A DNA stretch of 9,219 nucleotides from Pseudomonadota bacterium (GCA_023430705.1 JAEYZJ010000069.1:1-9219), one strand, 5' to 3'. Numbered from the stretch's first letter, positions 1 through 5,352 are shown. The notes: generated from the sequence alone by a model not told the origin. Program-made: numbers and translations.

Positions 1-1
1 C

Positions 2-775
2 TCGAGCTCCACCTATGTGCAGAACCCGCCCTACTTCGAGGACCTGACCCTCGAGCCCAAGCCCGTGACCGACATCGTCGAGGCCCGGGTGCTGGCCCTC
101 TTCCTCGACTCGATCACCACCGACCACATCTCGCCCGCCGGCTCGTTCAAGCCGACGACGCCCGCCGGCAAGTACCTGGTGGAGCGCCAGGTGGCGCCCA
201 AGGACTTCAACTCCTACGGGGCTCGCCGCGGCAACCACGAAGTGATGATGCGGGGCACCTTCGCCAACATCCGCATCAAGAACCAGATGCTGCCGGGCGT
301 CGAAGGCGGCTTCACCAAGGGCCCGAACGGCGAGCAGATGCCGATCTACGATGCCGCCATGGCCTACCAGAAGTCGGGTACGCCGCTGGTGGTCTTCGCC
401 GGCAAGGAATACGGCACCGGCTCCTCGCGTGACTGGGCCGCCAAGGGCACCCGCCTGCTCGGCGTGCGCGCCGTCGTCGCCCAGAGCTTCGAGCGCATCC
501 ATCGCTCCAACCTCATCGGCATGGGCGTGCTGCCGCTGCAGTTCCTCGAGGGCGAGAGCTGGCAGACGCTGAAGCTCGACGGTTCCGAGACGGTCTCGAT
601 CGAGAGCCTGACCGAGCTGACCCCCCGCGCCAACGTCAAGGTCAAGATCGTCCGTGCCGACGGCCGCGTCGAACTCATCGACACCCGCTGCCGCATCGAT
701 ACTGTCAACGAGCTGGAATACTACCAGCACGGCGGCATCCTGCACTACGTGCTGCGCAACCTCGTCGCTGCCTGA
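2..775 (+). CDS. acnA: Aconitate hydratase AcnA, C-terminal part (5' end outside window)
   Basis: This is the 3' portion of an aconitase, the TCA-cycle enzyme that interconverts citrate and isocitrate through cis-aconitate in the cytoplasm. The frame is open from base 2 and gives 257 residues, so roughly the first two thirds of a protein that is usually about 890 residues, including the [4Fe-4S] cysteines, lie upstream of the window. What is visible is the end of the catalytic core (SSSTYVQNPPYFE) and the C-terminal swivel domain. That domain carries the family signatures TTDHISPAGS, SYGARRGNHEVMMRGTFANIR and GTGSSRDWAAKG, the last holding the conserved active-site serine and arginine, then QSFERIHRSNLIGMGVLPLQF. 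The single-chain arrangement and these motifs fit the AcnA/IRP1 type rather than AcnB. The GTG at 17 is an internal valine codon, not a start. A strong hairpin follows the stop codon. Confidence 0.97.
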   Translation, partial: SSSTYVQNPPYFEDLTLEPKPVTDIVEARVLALFLDSITTDHISPAGSFKPTTPAGKYLVERQVAPKDFNSYGARRGNHEVMMRGTFANIRIKNQMLPGVEGGFTKGPNGEQMPIYDAAMAYQKSGTPLVVFAGKEYGTGSSRDWAAKGTRLLGVRAVVAQSFERIHRSNLIGMGVLPLQFLEGESWQTLKLDGSETVSIESLTELTPRANVKVKIVRADGRVELIDTRCRIDTVNELEYYQHGGILHYVLRNLVAA

Positions 776-783
776 TCAAGCCC

Positions 784-808
784 GCGGGAGAGGCGCCGCC
801 TCTCCCGC
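784..808 (+). terminator. GC-rich hairpin after acnA, probable transcript end
   Basis: The arms 784-793 and 799-808 are perfectly complementary over 10 bp around the 5-nt loop CGCCG, starting 8 nt after the acnA stop codon. No T-tract follows; a second palindrome (five C then five G, 808-817) abuts it instead. The position suggests transcript-end formation or 3'-end protection. Without a U-run, intrinsic termination is only an inference. Confidence 0.5.
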
Positions 809-910
809 CCCCGGGGGCCCGCTACCAGCCCGTTCAGGCGCTGTTGCGCCGCGACTTTTCCCCCATCACGCAAACTCGCGTCAAATTGACTCGCGCGGCC
901 CCGACGCCCT

Positions 911-918
911 GCTACAAA
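911..918 (+). promoter_or_regulatory. Putative -10 element of the DUF1223 gene
   Basis: TGCTACAAA (910-918) combines an extended -10 TG with a GCTANA-type hexamer like the alphaproteobacterial housekeeping consensus. TTGACT at 886-891 could be the -35 element, but the spacing to TACAAA (21 nt) is longer than usual. The -10 ends 7 nt before the ATG at 926, so transcription would start at or next to the start codon. Confidence 0.35.
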
Positions 919-925
919 CATCTCC

Positions 926-1657
926 ATGCTTTCTAGACGGATCTTCTTGGGCCTGTCCCTTTCGCTCGCGCTCGTCCCCCCGGCCCTTTCCGGTGAGTTC
1001 AAGGTTGCGCCCAGGGCCGTCCTGGAGCTGTTCACCTCGCAGGGCTGCTCGTCCTGCCCCAAGGCCGATGCCATGTTCGAGCAGATGGGCCGACGCCCCG
1101 ACGTGGTGACCCTCGCCTACCACGTGGACTACTGGGACTATATCGGCTGGCGCGACACTTTCGGCAACGAGGCCAATTCCGACCACCAGCGCGCCTATGC
1201 CGAGGCCTGGGGTTCATCCCGCATCTTCACGCCGCAAATGGTGGTCAACGGCACCGGTGGCGTCGTCGGCAGCAAGGCCGACCAGGTGAACGGCGCCCTC
1301 GCCGACGCCGCCCTGCCGCTCACCGTGGCGCTCACCGAGCAGCCCGGCAACCAGATCGACATCGCCGTGCCGGCCAGCCCCGAACTCGCCGGCGGCACCA
1401 TCTGGCTCGTGACCTTCCTCGACCGTGCCGATGTCACCATCGAGCGCGGCGAGAACGAGGGCAAGCGCGTCGCCTACACCCACATCGTCACCGGTCGCCA
1501 GGTGCTGGGCATGTGGGACCCCGAGTCCGGCGCCGAACTGACCCTGCCGCTCAACGAAGTGCTGACCGGCCAGTCGAACGGCGCCGTCATCCTCGTGCAG
1601 CAGGAAAGGGCAGGGCTTCCGGGCCCCATCCTGGGCGCCGCCAGCTTCAGCCGCTAG
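926..1657 (+). CDS. DUF1223 family secreted thioredoxin-fold protein
   Basis: This 243-residue protein belongs to the DUF1223 family, predicted thioredoxin-like proteins whose biochemical role is not established. Residues 1-22 form a signal peptide (SRRIFLG, then a leucine-rich core ending PALSG). The pair of arginines followed by I-F-L resembles a Tat signal, suggesting export after folding. Just after the expected cleavage site comes LFTSQGCSSCPKAD with a CxxC pair at C41/C44, the position of a thioredoxin active site. It is followed by the family blocks AYHVDYWDYIGWRDTF (64-79) and RIFTPQMVVNG (99-109), where P103 may be the cis-proline facing the CxxC. I infer a periplasmic or envelope redox or metal-related role. 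No Shine-Dalgarno sequence precedes the ATG at 926, but the signal peptide starts directly there. No plus-strand terminator is seen after the gene. Confidence 0.9.
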   Translation: MLSRRIFLGLSLSLALVPPALSGEFKVAPRAVLELFTSQGCSSCPKADAMFEQMGRRPDVVTLAYHVDYWDYIGWRDTFGNEANSDHQRAYAEAWGSSRIFTPQMVVNGTGGVVGSKADQVNGALADAALPLTVALTEQPGNQIDIAVPASPELAGGTIWLVTFLDRADVTIERGENEGKRVAYTHIVTGRQVLGMWDPESGAELTLPLNEVLTGQSNGAVILVQQERAGLPGPILGAASFSR

Positions 1658-1691
1658 ACCGTCGGCCTCATCCGGCAAACCACCGGGACCC

Positions 1692-1729
1692 AAAATAAAA
1701 CTCCCGCCAGCGTGACGCGCTGACGGGAG
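1692..1729 (-). terminator. Intrinsic terminator reading on the minus strand
   Basis: The arms 1724-1729/1701-1706 and 1718-1722/1708-1712 form a 12-bp stem including one G-U wobble (minus-strand U at 1723 with G at 1707) around the loop 1717-1713. In the minus-strand direction it runs straight into TTTTATTTT (1700-1692), a proper U-tract. In the plus direction an A-tract precedes the stem and no T-run follows, so it cannot act the same way for the DUF1223 transcript. The nearest annotated minus-strand gene upstream of it ends at 2446, beyond DUF2794. This makes the terminator an orphan unless a small RNA starts in the gap. Confidence 0.8.
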
Positions 1730-1755
1730 AAGAATGACTGGTGCATGTAAGAGGC

Positions 1756-1808
1756 GGCCGGCATTCAGGCATCGTGGTTTGGGGGCTCGGTCAGCCCGAA
1801 TGCCGGCC
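1756..1808 (-). repeat. 15-bp inverted repeat forming the candidate RNA's first hairpin
   Basis: The arms 1756-1770 and 1794-1808 are complementary at 14 of 15 positions, with a 23-nt spacer. The one difference (A1767 against C1797) is a G-U pair only in minus-strand RNA. As DNA, the repeat could also be an operator for a dimeric regulator, although a 23-nt spacer is long for that. Confidence 0.6.
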
Positions 1809-1883
1809 ACTGGAGGCAATGATGATACTTTGCCGGGCCAATCGGGCGCGATGAGGGACACAATGTGACGGAAATTGGGAATC

Positions 1884-1909
1884 TTGACCAATGTTCTGTC
1901 CGCTACCGC
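1884..1909 (+). promoter_or_regulatory. Putative housekeeping promoter for the DUF2794 gene
   Basis: TTGACC (1884-1889) is followed after 12 nt by GCTACC (1902-1907). The spacing and both half-sites resemble the TTGACGS-N(10-14)-GCTANAWC consensus described for the Caulobacter housekeeping sigma factor. Transcription would start near 1916, leaving a leader of roughly 65 nt before the ATG at 1980. It is divergent from the candidate small RNA. Confidence 0.4.
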
Positions 1910-1979
1910 GCGAACGCCCTGCGGGTTGCCAAGCACGCCGAATGACGCAATCATGCCCGCTACGTGACGGGGAAGAGGA

Positions 1980-2363
1980 ATGGCGGACCAACCCGAAGAA
2001 ACGCGATCAGGGCTCCTGATCGGCTTCCCACCGGTCGCGAGCCCGGCCCAGCCAGGCGCTAGCCGCATCGCCCCCACGGTCAGGTTCGACCGCAGGGAAC
2101 TGCAGACCATCCTCAATGTCTACGGCCGCCGGGTCGTCGAGGGCGAGTGGCGCGACTACGCGATGGACTTCCTGCGCGACCGTGCCCTGTTCTCGATCTA
2201 CAGGCGCGCTTCCGAGCGCCCCGTCTACGTGGTGGAGAAGAACCCCCGGCTGCGCAGCCGGCAGGGCCAGTACATGGTGCTGCATCAGGACGGCCGGGTG
2301 CTCAAGCGCGGCCACGACCTCGCTACCGTGCTGCGCGTGCTGGAGCTCGCCGTCGTCAAATGA
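1980..2363 (+). CDS. DUF2794 family protein
   Basis: This 127-residue cytoplasmic protein has no signal peptide or membrane segment. It matches the alphaproteobacterial DUF2794 family from about residue 35 to the end: FDRRELQTILNVYGRRVVEGEWRDYAMDFL, then ALFSIYRRASERPVYVVEKNP, then QGQYMVLHQDGRVLKRGHDLATVLRVLEL. The first 30 or so residues are variable and probably disordered. The family's function is unknown, and the high content of charged and aromatic residues in an otherwise compact domain gives no catalytic hint. The ATG at 1980 is chosen because the purine-rich GGGGAAGAGG (1969-1978) lies just upstream and no in-frame start precedes it closely. Its stop codon overlaps the ATG of the short acetyltransferase-like frame at 2360, suggesting that the gene once began a two-gene operon. 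Confidence 0.9.
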   Translation: MADQPEETRSGLLIGFPPVASPAQPGASRIAPTVRFDRRELQTILNVYGRRVVEGEWRDYAMDFLRDRALFSIYRRASERPVYVVEKNPRLRSRQGQYMVLHQDGRVLKRGHDLATVLRVLELAVVK

Positions 2364-2449
2364 TCTCGATCCGCCGGGCGCGGCCGGACGACGTGGCCTG
2401 CGGCCGCCTCGTTGCCGGCTACCCATGCAAAAGCAGCTGTAGGGACTAG
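2360..2449 (+). pseudogene. Probable remnant of a GNAT acetyltransferase gene (N-terminus only)
   Basis: An ATG at 2360 overlaps the DUF2794 stop in the ATGA arrangement typical of translationally coupled genes, and it opens a 29-codon frame ending at 2447-2449. The first residues, MISIRRARPDDV, are what one expects for the first strand and start of helix 1 of a GNAT N-acetyltransferase. The remaining 17 residues (ACGRLVAGYPCKSSCRD) do not look like that fold. The frame is far too short for a GNAT domain of about 150 residues, and the rest is not found downstream; the convergent minus-strand acetyltransferase ends at 2446 instead. I infer a deletion or replacement that removed most of a second gene of the DUF2794 operon. 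A chance reading frame cannot be excluded. Confidence 0.45.
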
Positions 2450-2943
2450 AGCGCCTTCTGCATGTAGGTCACGCCGATCCAGCGATCGAACTTGAAGCCA
2501 GTCGCCTCCTGCGTGCCGACATGGACGAAGCCGGCCTTCTCGTGCAGCCGGATCGAGTTTGCCCGTTCGGCGGTGATCACCGCGATCATCTGCCGGAAGC
2601 CGAAGGCCCGGCTCTCCTCGATCAGCCTGTCGAGCAACGTCCCGCCGAGCCCCTGCCCGACCATGTCCTGCCGCAGATAGATCGAATCCTCGCAGGTGAA
2701 GCGGTAGGCGACGCGCGTCCGGTAGTACGAGGCATAGGCATAGCCGATGGCCTCCCCGTCCCGCTCGGCCACGATGACCGGGTGCCCAAGATCGAGCATT
2801 GCCCCGAAGCGCCGCGCCATCTCCGCCTCGCCCGGTGGATCGTATTCGAAGGTGATCACCGTATCCGTGACGTAGGGCCGGTAGATCGCCGTGATCGCCG
2901 GCACGTCGCGCCACGCGAAGGGGCGGAGGAGGATGTCGCTCAT
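2446..2943 (-). CDS. GNAT N-acetyltransferase, phosphinothricin/methionine-sulfone (PAT/YncA) type
   Basis: This 165-residue cytoplasmic acetyl-CoA-dependent acetyltransferase spans the whole GNAT domain. It carries the markers of the PAT/Bar/YncA subgroup, which acetylates the amino group of phosphinothricin, methionine sulfone/sulfoximine or similar compounds: AITAIYRPYVTDTVITFEYDPP (16-37), GYAYASYYRTRVAYRFTCEDSIYL (67-90) and the C-terminal GFVHVGTQEATGFKFDRWIGVTYMQ (138-162). The pyrophosphate loop reads V95-G-Q-G-L-G100, with valine where the Q/R-x-x-G-x-G/A motif has a polar residue. The true substrate cannot be told from sequence; amino-acid analogue detoxification is the family expectation. 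The ATG at 2943 lacks a recognisable Shine-Dalgarno sequence (TCCTCCC precedes it), and a hairpin lies only 20 nt upstream. The gene lies downstream of the BI-1 gene on the same strand and converges on DUF2794. Confidence 0.9.
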   Translation of the reverse strand: MSDILLRPFAWRDVPAITAIYRPYVTDTVITFEYDPPGEAEMARRFGAMLDLGHPVIVAERDGEAIGYAYASYYRTRVAYRFTCEDSIYLRQDMVGQGLGGTLLDRLIEESRAFGFRQMIAVITAERANSIRLHEKAGFVHVGTQEATGFKFDRWIGVTYMQKAL

Positions 2944-2963
2944 GGGAGGATCCGAAACGGAAA

Positions 2964-2991
2964 GGGCCGCGATCTTGATAGATCGCGGCCC
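2964..2991 (-). terminator. Perfect 12-bp hairpin after the BI-1 gene
   Basis: The arms 2964-2975 and 2980-2991 are perfectly complementary with a 4-nt loop (2976-2979). It lies 36 nt past the BI-1 stop codon. In the minus-strand direction only TTTCCGTTTC follows, a weak U-tract. It probably ends or attenuates the BI-1 transcript ahead of the acetyltransferase gene. Confidence 0.6.
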
Positions 2992-3027
2992 CTGATTTGG
3001 TCCAATCAGACTTGCTGATTGCTGCGA

Positions 3028-3765
3028 TTACTCGCGGTTGCCGAACAGGCGCAGCAGCATCATGAACAGGTTGATGAAGTCGAGGTAGAGCGACAGCGCG
3101 CCCATGACGGCGGTCTTGTGCAGCACCTCGGCGCCATGGCCCGAGTCGTAGCTCTCCTTGATCTTCTGGGTGTCGTAGGCGGTGAGGCCCACGAAGACCA
3201 GCACGCCGATCGCCGAGATGGCGAACTCGAGCATCGAAGACTGCATGAAGATGTTGACGATCGAAGCGATGATCAGGCCGATCAGGCCCATCAGCAGGAA
3301 GTTGCCAACACCGGTAAGGTCACGCTTGGTCGTGTAGCCGTAGAGGCTCATCGCACCGAACGTCGCCGCCGAGATGAAGAACACCTTGGCGATCGAGGCA
3401 TCGGTATAGACCATGAAGATCGAGCTGAGGCTCAGGCCCATCACGGCCGCGAAGGCCCAGAACAGCAGTTGCGCGGTGGCGCCGGAGAGCTTGTTGATGC
3501 CGAAGCTCAGCACCAGCACGAAGGCGAGCGGCGCGAACGCGATCACCCACATCAGCGGGCTGGCGTAGATCAGCTGGCCCCAGGCGGTGAGCTGGCCATC
3601 GACGACAGCGGCCTGGTTGGAGAACCAGGCGACGAGGCCCGTCACCACGAGGCCGATGCCCATGTAGTTGTAGACCTTCAGCATATAGCTGCGCAGGCCC
3701 TCATCGATGGCCGCGGCGGTTCCGGCCCGCTGAGCGGCGATAGTCGGACGGTCGAATTCAGCCAT
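3028..3765 (-). CDS. Bax inhibitor-1 (TMBIM/YccA-like) family membrane protein
   Basis: This 245-residue inner-membrane protein belongs to the Bax inhibitor-1/UPF0005 family. Structurally studied bacterial members are pH-sensitive calcium-leak channels (the YetJ type), and E. coli YccA interacts with the FtsH protease. After a soluble N-terminus (1-30) I count seven hydrophobic segments, near 32-50, 65-88, 98-120, 124-144, 153-173, 180-197 and 219-240. D198 in LTAYDTQKIK and D229 in LYLDFINLF occupy the positions of the conserved di-aspartyl pair that controls the pore. The family block FINLFMMLLRLFG closes the protein. The length is normal. The ATG at 3765 is preceded by AGAAGGA at 11-nt spacing, and a promoter is suggested about 70 nt upstream. 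The specific role in this organism (calcium or pH homeostasis, or membrane-protein quality control) is not decided by the sequence. Confidence 0.94.
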   Translation of the reverse strand: MAEFDRPTIAAQRAGTAAAIDEGLRSYMLKVYNYMGIGLVVTGLVAWFSNQAAVVDGQLTAWGQLIYASPLMWVIAFAPLAFVLVLSFGINKLSGATAQLLFWAFAAVMGLSLSSIFMVYTDASIAKVFFISAATFGAMSLYGYTTKRDLTGVGNFLLMGLIGLIIASIVNIFMQSSMLEFAISAIGVLVFVGLTAYDTQKIKESYDSGHGAEVLHKTAVMGALSLYLDFINLFMMLLRLFGNRE

Positions 3766-3833
3766 GACGAATTAAATCCTTCTCTTGGCGACGTGACGGG
3801 GCGCTCCTCCGAGCCCTTGCCGTCGAATGTGGG

Positions 3834-3864
3834 ATAATATGATGCCAGCACAAGTCGAATACAA
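3834..3864 (-). promoter_or_regulatory. Putative promoter of the BI-1 gene
   Basis: Read on the minus strand, TTGTAT (3864-3859) is separated by 19 nt from TATTAT (3839-3834), which matches the general -10 consensus at five of six positions. Transcription would start near 3827, giving a leader of about 60 nt. This A+T-rich patch stands out from its surroundings. Confidence 0.45.
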
Positions 3865-3989
3865 GACGGTTGCCGCCAACTTGGACGCATCCAATGTCGC
3901 ACCGGCCCAAGGGTTTAGCGCCACCTCTTCGCCTCACGGCCAAACCACTCTCCGGATTGTCCGCCGCCCCGGCCGATGGGACAGTCTGC

Positions 3990-4018
3990 TTGCCGGACCC
4001 GCCCCACGCCGCTACGGT
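3990..4018 (+). promoter_or_regulatory. Putative promoter of thpR
   Basis: TTGCCG (3990-3995) and GCTACGGT (4011-4018) have 17 nt between the -35 and the TACGGT hexamer. This matches the spacing of the alphaproteobacterial TTGAC / GCTA consensus, though the -10 hexamer itself is a weak match. Predicted start near 4025, leader about 48 nt. Confidence 0.35.
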
Positions 4019-4072
4019 CGGCTCAGGACAGGCTCGAATCATCGGGATCTGCCGCGGCAAAGGGAGGGTCGG

Positions 4073-4612
4073 ATGCCCAGGCTCTTTACCGGAATCGAGG
4101 TGCCGTCCGAAATCGGCATGGCACTTTCGCTCAAGCGTGGCGGCCTCGTCGGCGCCCGCTGGATCGACCCCGAGAACTATCACATCACCCTGCGCTTCAT
4201 CGGCGACGTGGACCACCGCGTGGCCAGCGAAGTTACGGACATGCTGGACCGGCTGGCCGACAGCGAGGCGTTCAACATCCGCCTCGACCACCTCGGCTCG
4301 TTCGGCGGCAATACGCCGCGGGCCCTGTTCGCCGGCTGCGCCTCCAACAACGCCCTGCTTCGGCTGCAGGCCGCACAGGAGCGGATCCTGCAGCGCTGCG
4401 GCCTTGCGCCCGAGGGCCGCAAGTTCGTGCCGCACGTGGCGCTGGCCCGCCTGCGCGGTGTCCCGGCGGCCGAAGTCGCGCGCTTCATCGCGCTTTCCGG
4501 CCATTTTACCCCGCTCGAGTTCACGGTTGGCCGGTTCGTCCTCTTCTCTTCCCGCGATTCCGTCGGCGGTGGACCGTACCTCGTGGAGCAGGCCTATCCG
4601 CTCGCCGCGTAA
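4073..4612 (+). CDS. thpR: RNA 2',3'-cyclic phosphodiesterase (2H phosphoesterase)
   Basis: This 179-residue cytoplasmic enzyme belongs to the LigT/ThpR branch of the 2H phosphoesterase superfamily, which hydrolyses 2',3'-cyclic phosphate ends of RNA to 2'-phosphates and can ligate tRNA half-molecules in vitro. The two catalytic histidine motifs are visible: HITLRF at 37-42, within the typical context W-I-D-P-E-N-Y-H-I-T-L-R-F-I-G, and HVALAR at 121-126 after KFVP. In the second motif the residue two positions after histidine is alanine rather than the usual threonine or serine. The N-terminus MPRLFTGIEVP and the length are standard for the family. The ATG at 4073 is chosen because GGGAGGG (4061-4067) precedes it and the family alignment begins there. 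The gene appears to have its own promoter and is followed by 195 nt before the next gene. Confidence 0.92.
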   Translation: MPRLFTGIEVPSEIGMALSLKRGGLVGARWIDPENYHITLRFIGDVDHRVASEVTDMLDRLADSEAFNIRLDHLGSFGGNTPRALFAGCASNNALLRLQAAQERILQRCGLAPEGRKFVPHVALARLRGVPAAEVARFIALSGHFTPLEFTVGRFVLFSSRDSVGGGPYLVEQAYPLAA

Positions 4613-4807
4613 GCCGATGTTAACGTTTCCTTCACCGTGCGGGCCCAAACAGGAAATCCGGCGGATTTGCACGTCAAATTGCCGACATGATTGCCGCTAA
4701 GGTCGCCACTCACTCAATGTGCGCGACCGGTTTGAGACCTTGGTAACCATGCCGTGGCACTATGCCAGGGGCTGGTTGCGCTACCTTCGGACAAGGATGT
4801 TCGGGCG

Positions 4808-5341
4808 ATGACGTTACTGCGTTTGGTTCTGGCTGGTCTGGCTGCTGCTGGACTTGTGGCGGGTCTTGCCGCTCCGGCCGCCGCACAGGAAATCAAGCAG
4901 CTTGGTACGTTCAAGTCGTGGACCGCCTGGAGCGGCAGCGACGCCAACGGACTCATGTGCTACATCTCGGCCACCCCGGCCGACTGGAGCCCCAAGGAGG
5001 TCGGCGGCAGCCCGGTGCGCCGCAGCCCCATCCACTTCCTCGTGATCAACCGCAAGGGGCTGGGCACCAAGAACGAAGTCCAGACCCAGGTCGGCTATCC
5101 GTTCAACGCCGAAGCCAACGTCACCGCCACCGTCGACGGCCGCAGCTTCCCCATGGTCACCGAGGGCGAGGCCGCCTGGCTCGCCAACGAGGCAGACGAA
5201 GCCCCGTTCGTCGAGGCCATGAAGGCCGGCTCCAAGCTCGTCGTCACCGGCACTTCGGCCAAGGGCAACCGGATGACCGACAACTACGACCTGTCGGGTG
5301 TCACCGCGGCCCTGGGCGAAATCTCCAAGGCCTGCGCCTGA
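4808..5341 (+). CDS. Invasion-associated locus B (IalB) family secreted protein, copy 1
   Basis: This 177-residue protein has a clear Sec signal peptide (MTLLRLVLAGL... ending AAPAAAQ, cleavage expected after residue 26) and an IalB-type domain starting at QLGTFKSWTAWSG. It is expected in the periplasm or on the outer face of the envelope. The family is named after a Bartonella protein involved in entry into erythrocytes, but it is widespread in free-living Alphaproteobacteria and its molecular function is unknown, so the name does not imply pathogenicity. The mature part has just two cysteines, C51 (GLMCYIS) and C176 (ISKACA), likely forming a disulfide that ties the ends of the domain. The ATG at 4808 follows AAGGA at 10-nt spacing and starts the signal peptide directly; the upstream in-frame extension has neither. 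The next gene encodes a related protein. Confidence 0.88.
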   Translation: MTLLRLVLAGLAAAGLVAGLAAPAAAQEIKQLGTFKSWTAWSGSDANGLMCYISATPADWSPKEVGGSPVRRSPIHFLVINRKGLGTKNEVQTQVGYPFNAEANVTATVDGRSFPMVTEGEAAWLANEADEAPFVEAMKAGSKLVVTGTSAKGNRMTDNYDLSGVTAALGEISKACA

Positions 5342-5352
5342 TCGCGCGCGCC

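Larger units (their letters stand above)
1692..1815 (-). ncRNA. Candidate small RNA with two hairpins and a Rho-independent terminator
   Basis: The minus strand of this intergenic stretch has the form of a free-standing small-RNA gene. In transcript order there is a 15-bp hairpin (arms 1808-1794 and 1770-1756, 23-nt loop containing five consecutive C), a mostly unpaired linker (about 1755-1730), and a terminator hairpin followed by a U-rich tail. Each hairpin has one irregular pair (1767/1797 and 1707/1723). It would be an A-C mismatch in plus-strand RNA but is a G-U wobble in minus-strand RNA, so both stems fold fully only if the minus strand is transcribed. TATCAT at 1827-1822 is a possible -10, giving a start near 1815 and a transcript of about 125 nt, but no convincing -35 is present and the 5' end is a guess. 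I do not recognise a known family. No coding frame with a plausible start was found in it. Confidence 0.5.
3766..4072. other. Divergent intergenic region between the BI-1 gene and thpR
   Basis: These 307 nt hold putative promoters for both flanking genes (minus-strand elements at 3834-3864, plus-strand elements at 3990-4018). I found no stable long hairpin, no tRNA and no convincing small gene. The reading frame that runs upstream from thpR to a GTG at 3827 lacks family similarity before the ATG at 4073 and has no ribosome binding site at its start. Confidence 0.5.

Noticed and set aside
1701..1729. Terminator of the DUF1223 gene on the plus strand
   Set aside because: On the plus strand the stem contains an A-C mismatch and is followed by AAGAATG, with the A-tract on the wrong side; it fits the minus strand.
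1214..2116. Minus-strand open frame (300 codons) across the DUF1223 gene and the intergenic region
   Set aside because: It is antisense to DUF1223 for half its length, runs through the terminator hairpin and the candidate small RNA, and shows no family similarity.
3019..3837. Plus-strand open frame (272 codons) antisense to the BI-1 gene, rich in His, Glu and Gln
   Set aside because: This composition is what the reverse complement of a hydrophobic membrane-protein gene gives; the minus-strand product is a textbook seven-helix BI-1 protein.
3827..4072. N-terminal extension of ThpR from GTG 3827
   Set aside because: Family similarity starts exactly at MPRLFTGIEVP (4073), which has a good ribosome binding site; the extension includes the putative thpR promoter.
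3758..4672. Minus-strand open frame (304 codons) opposite thpR
   Set aside because: It is antisense to thpR with its 2H motifs and to the BI-1 promoter region; the translated product has no recognisable domain and no ribosome binding site.
4755..4780. Possible sigma-54 promoter: TGGCAC with a downstream TTGC before the first ialB-like gene
   Set aside because: The GG to GC spacing is about 20 nt instead of the required 10, so the elements cannot form a -24/-12 promoter.
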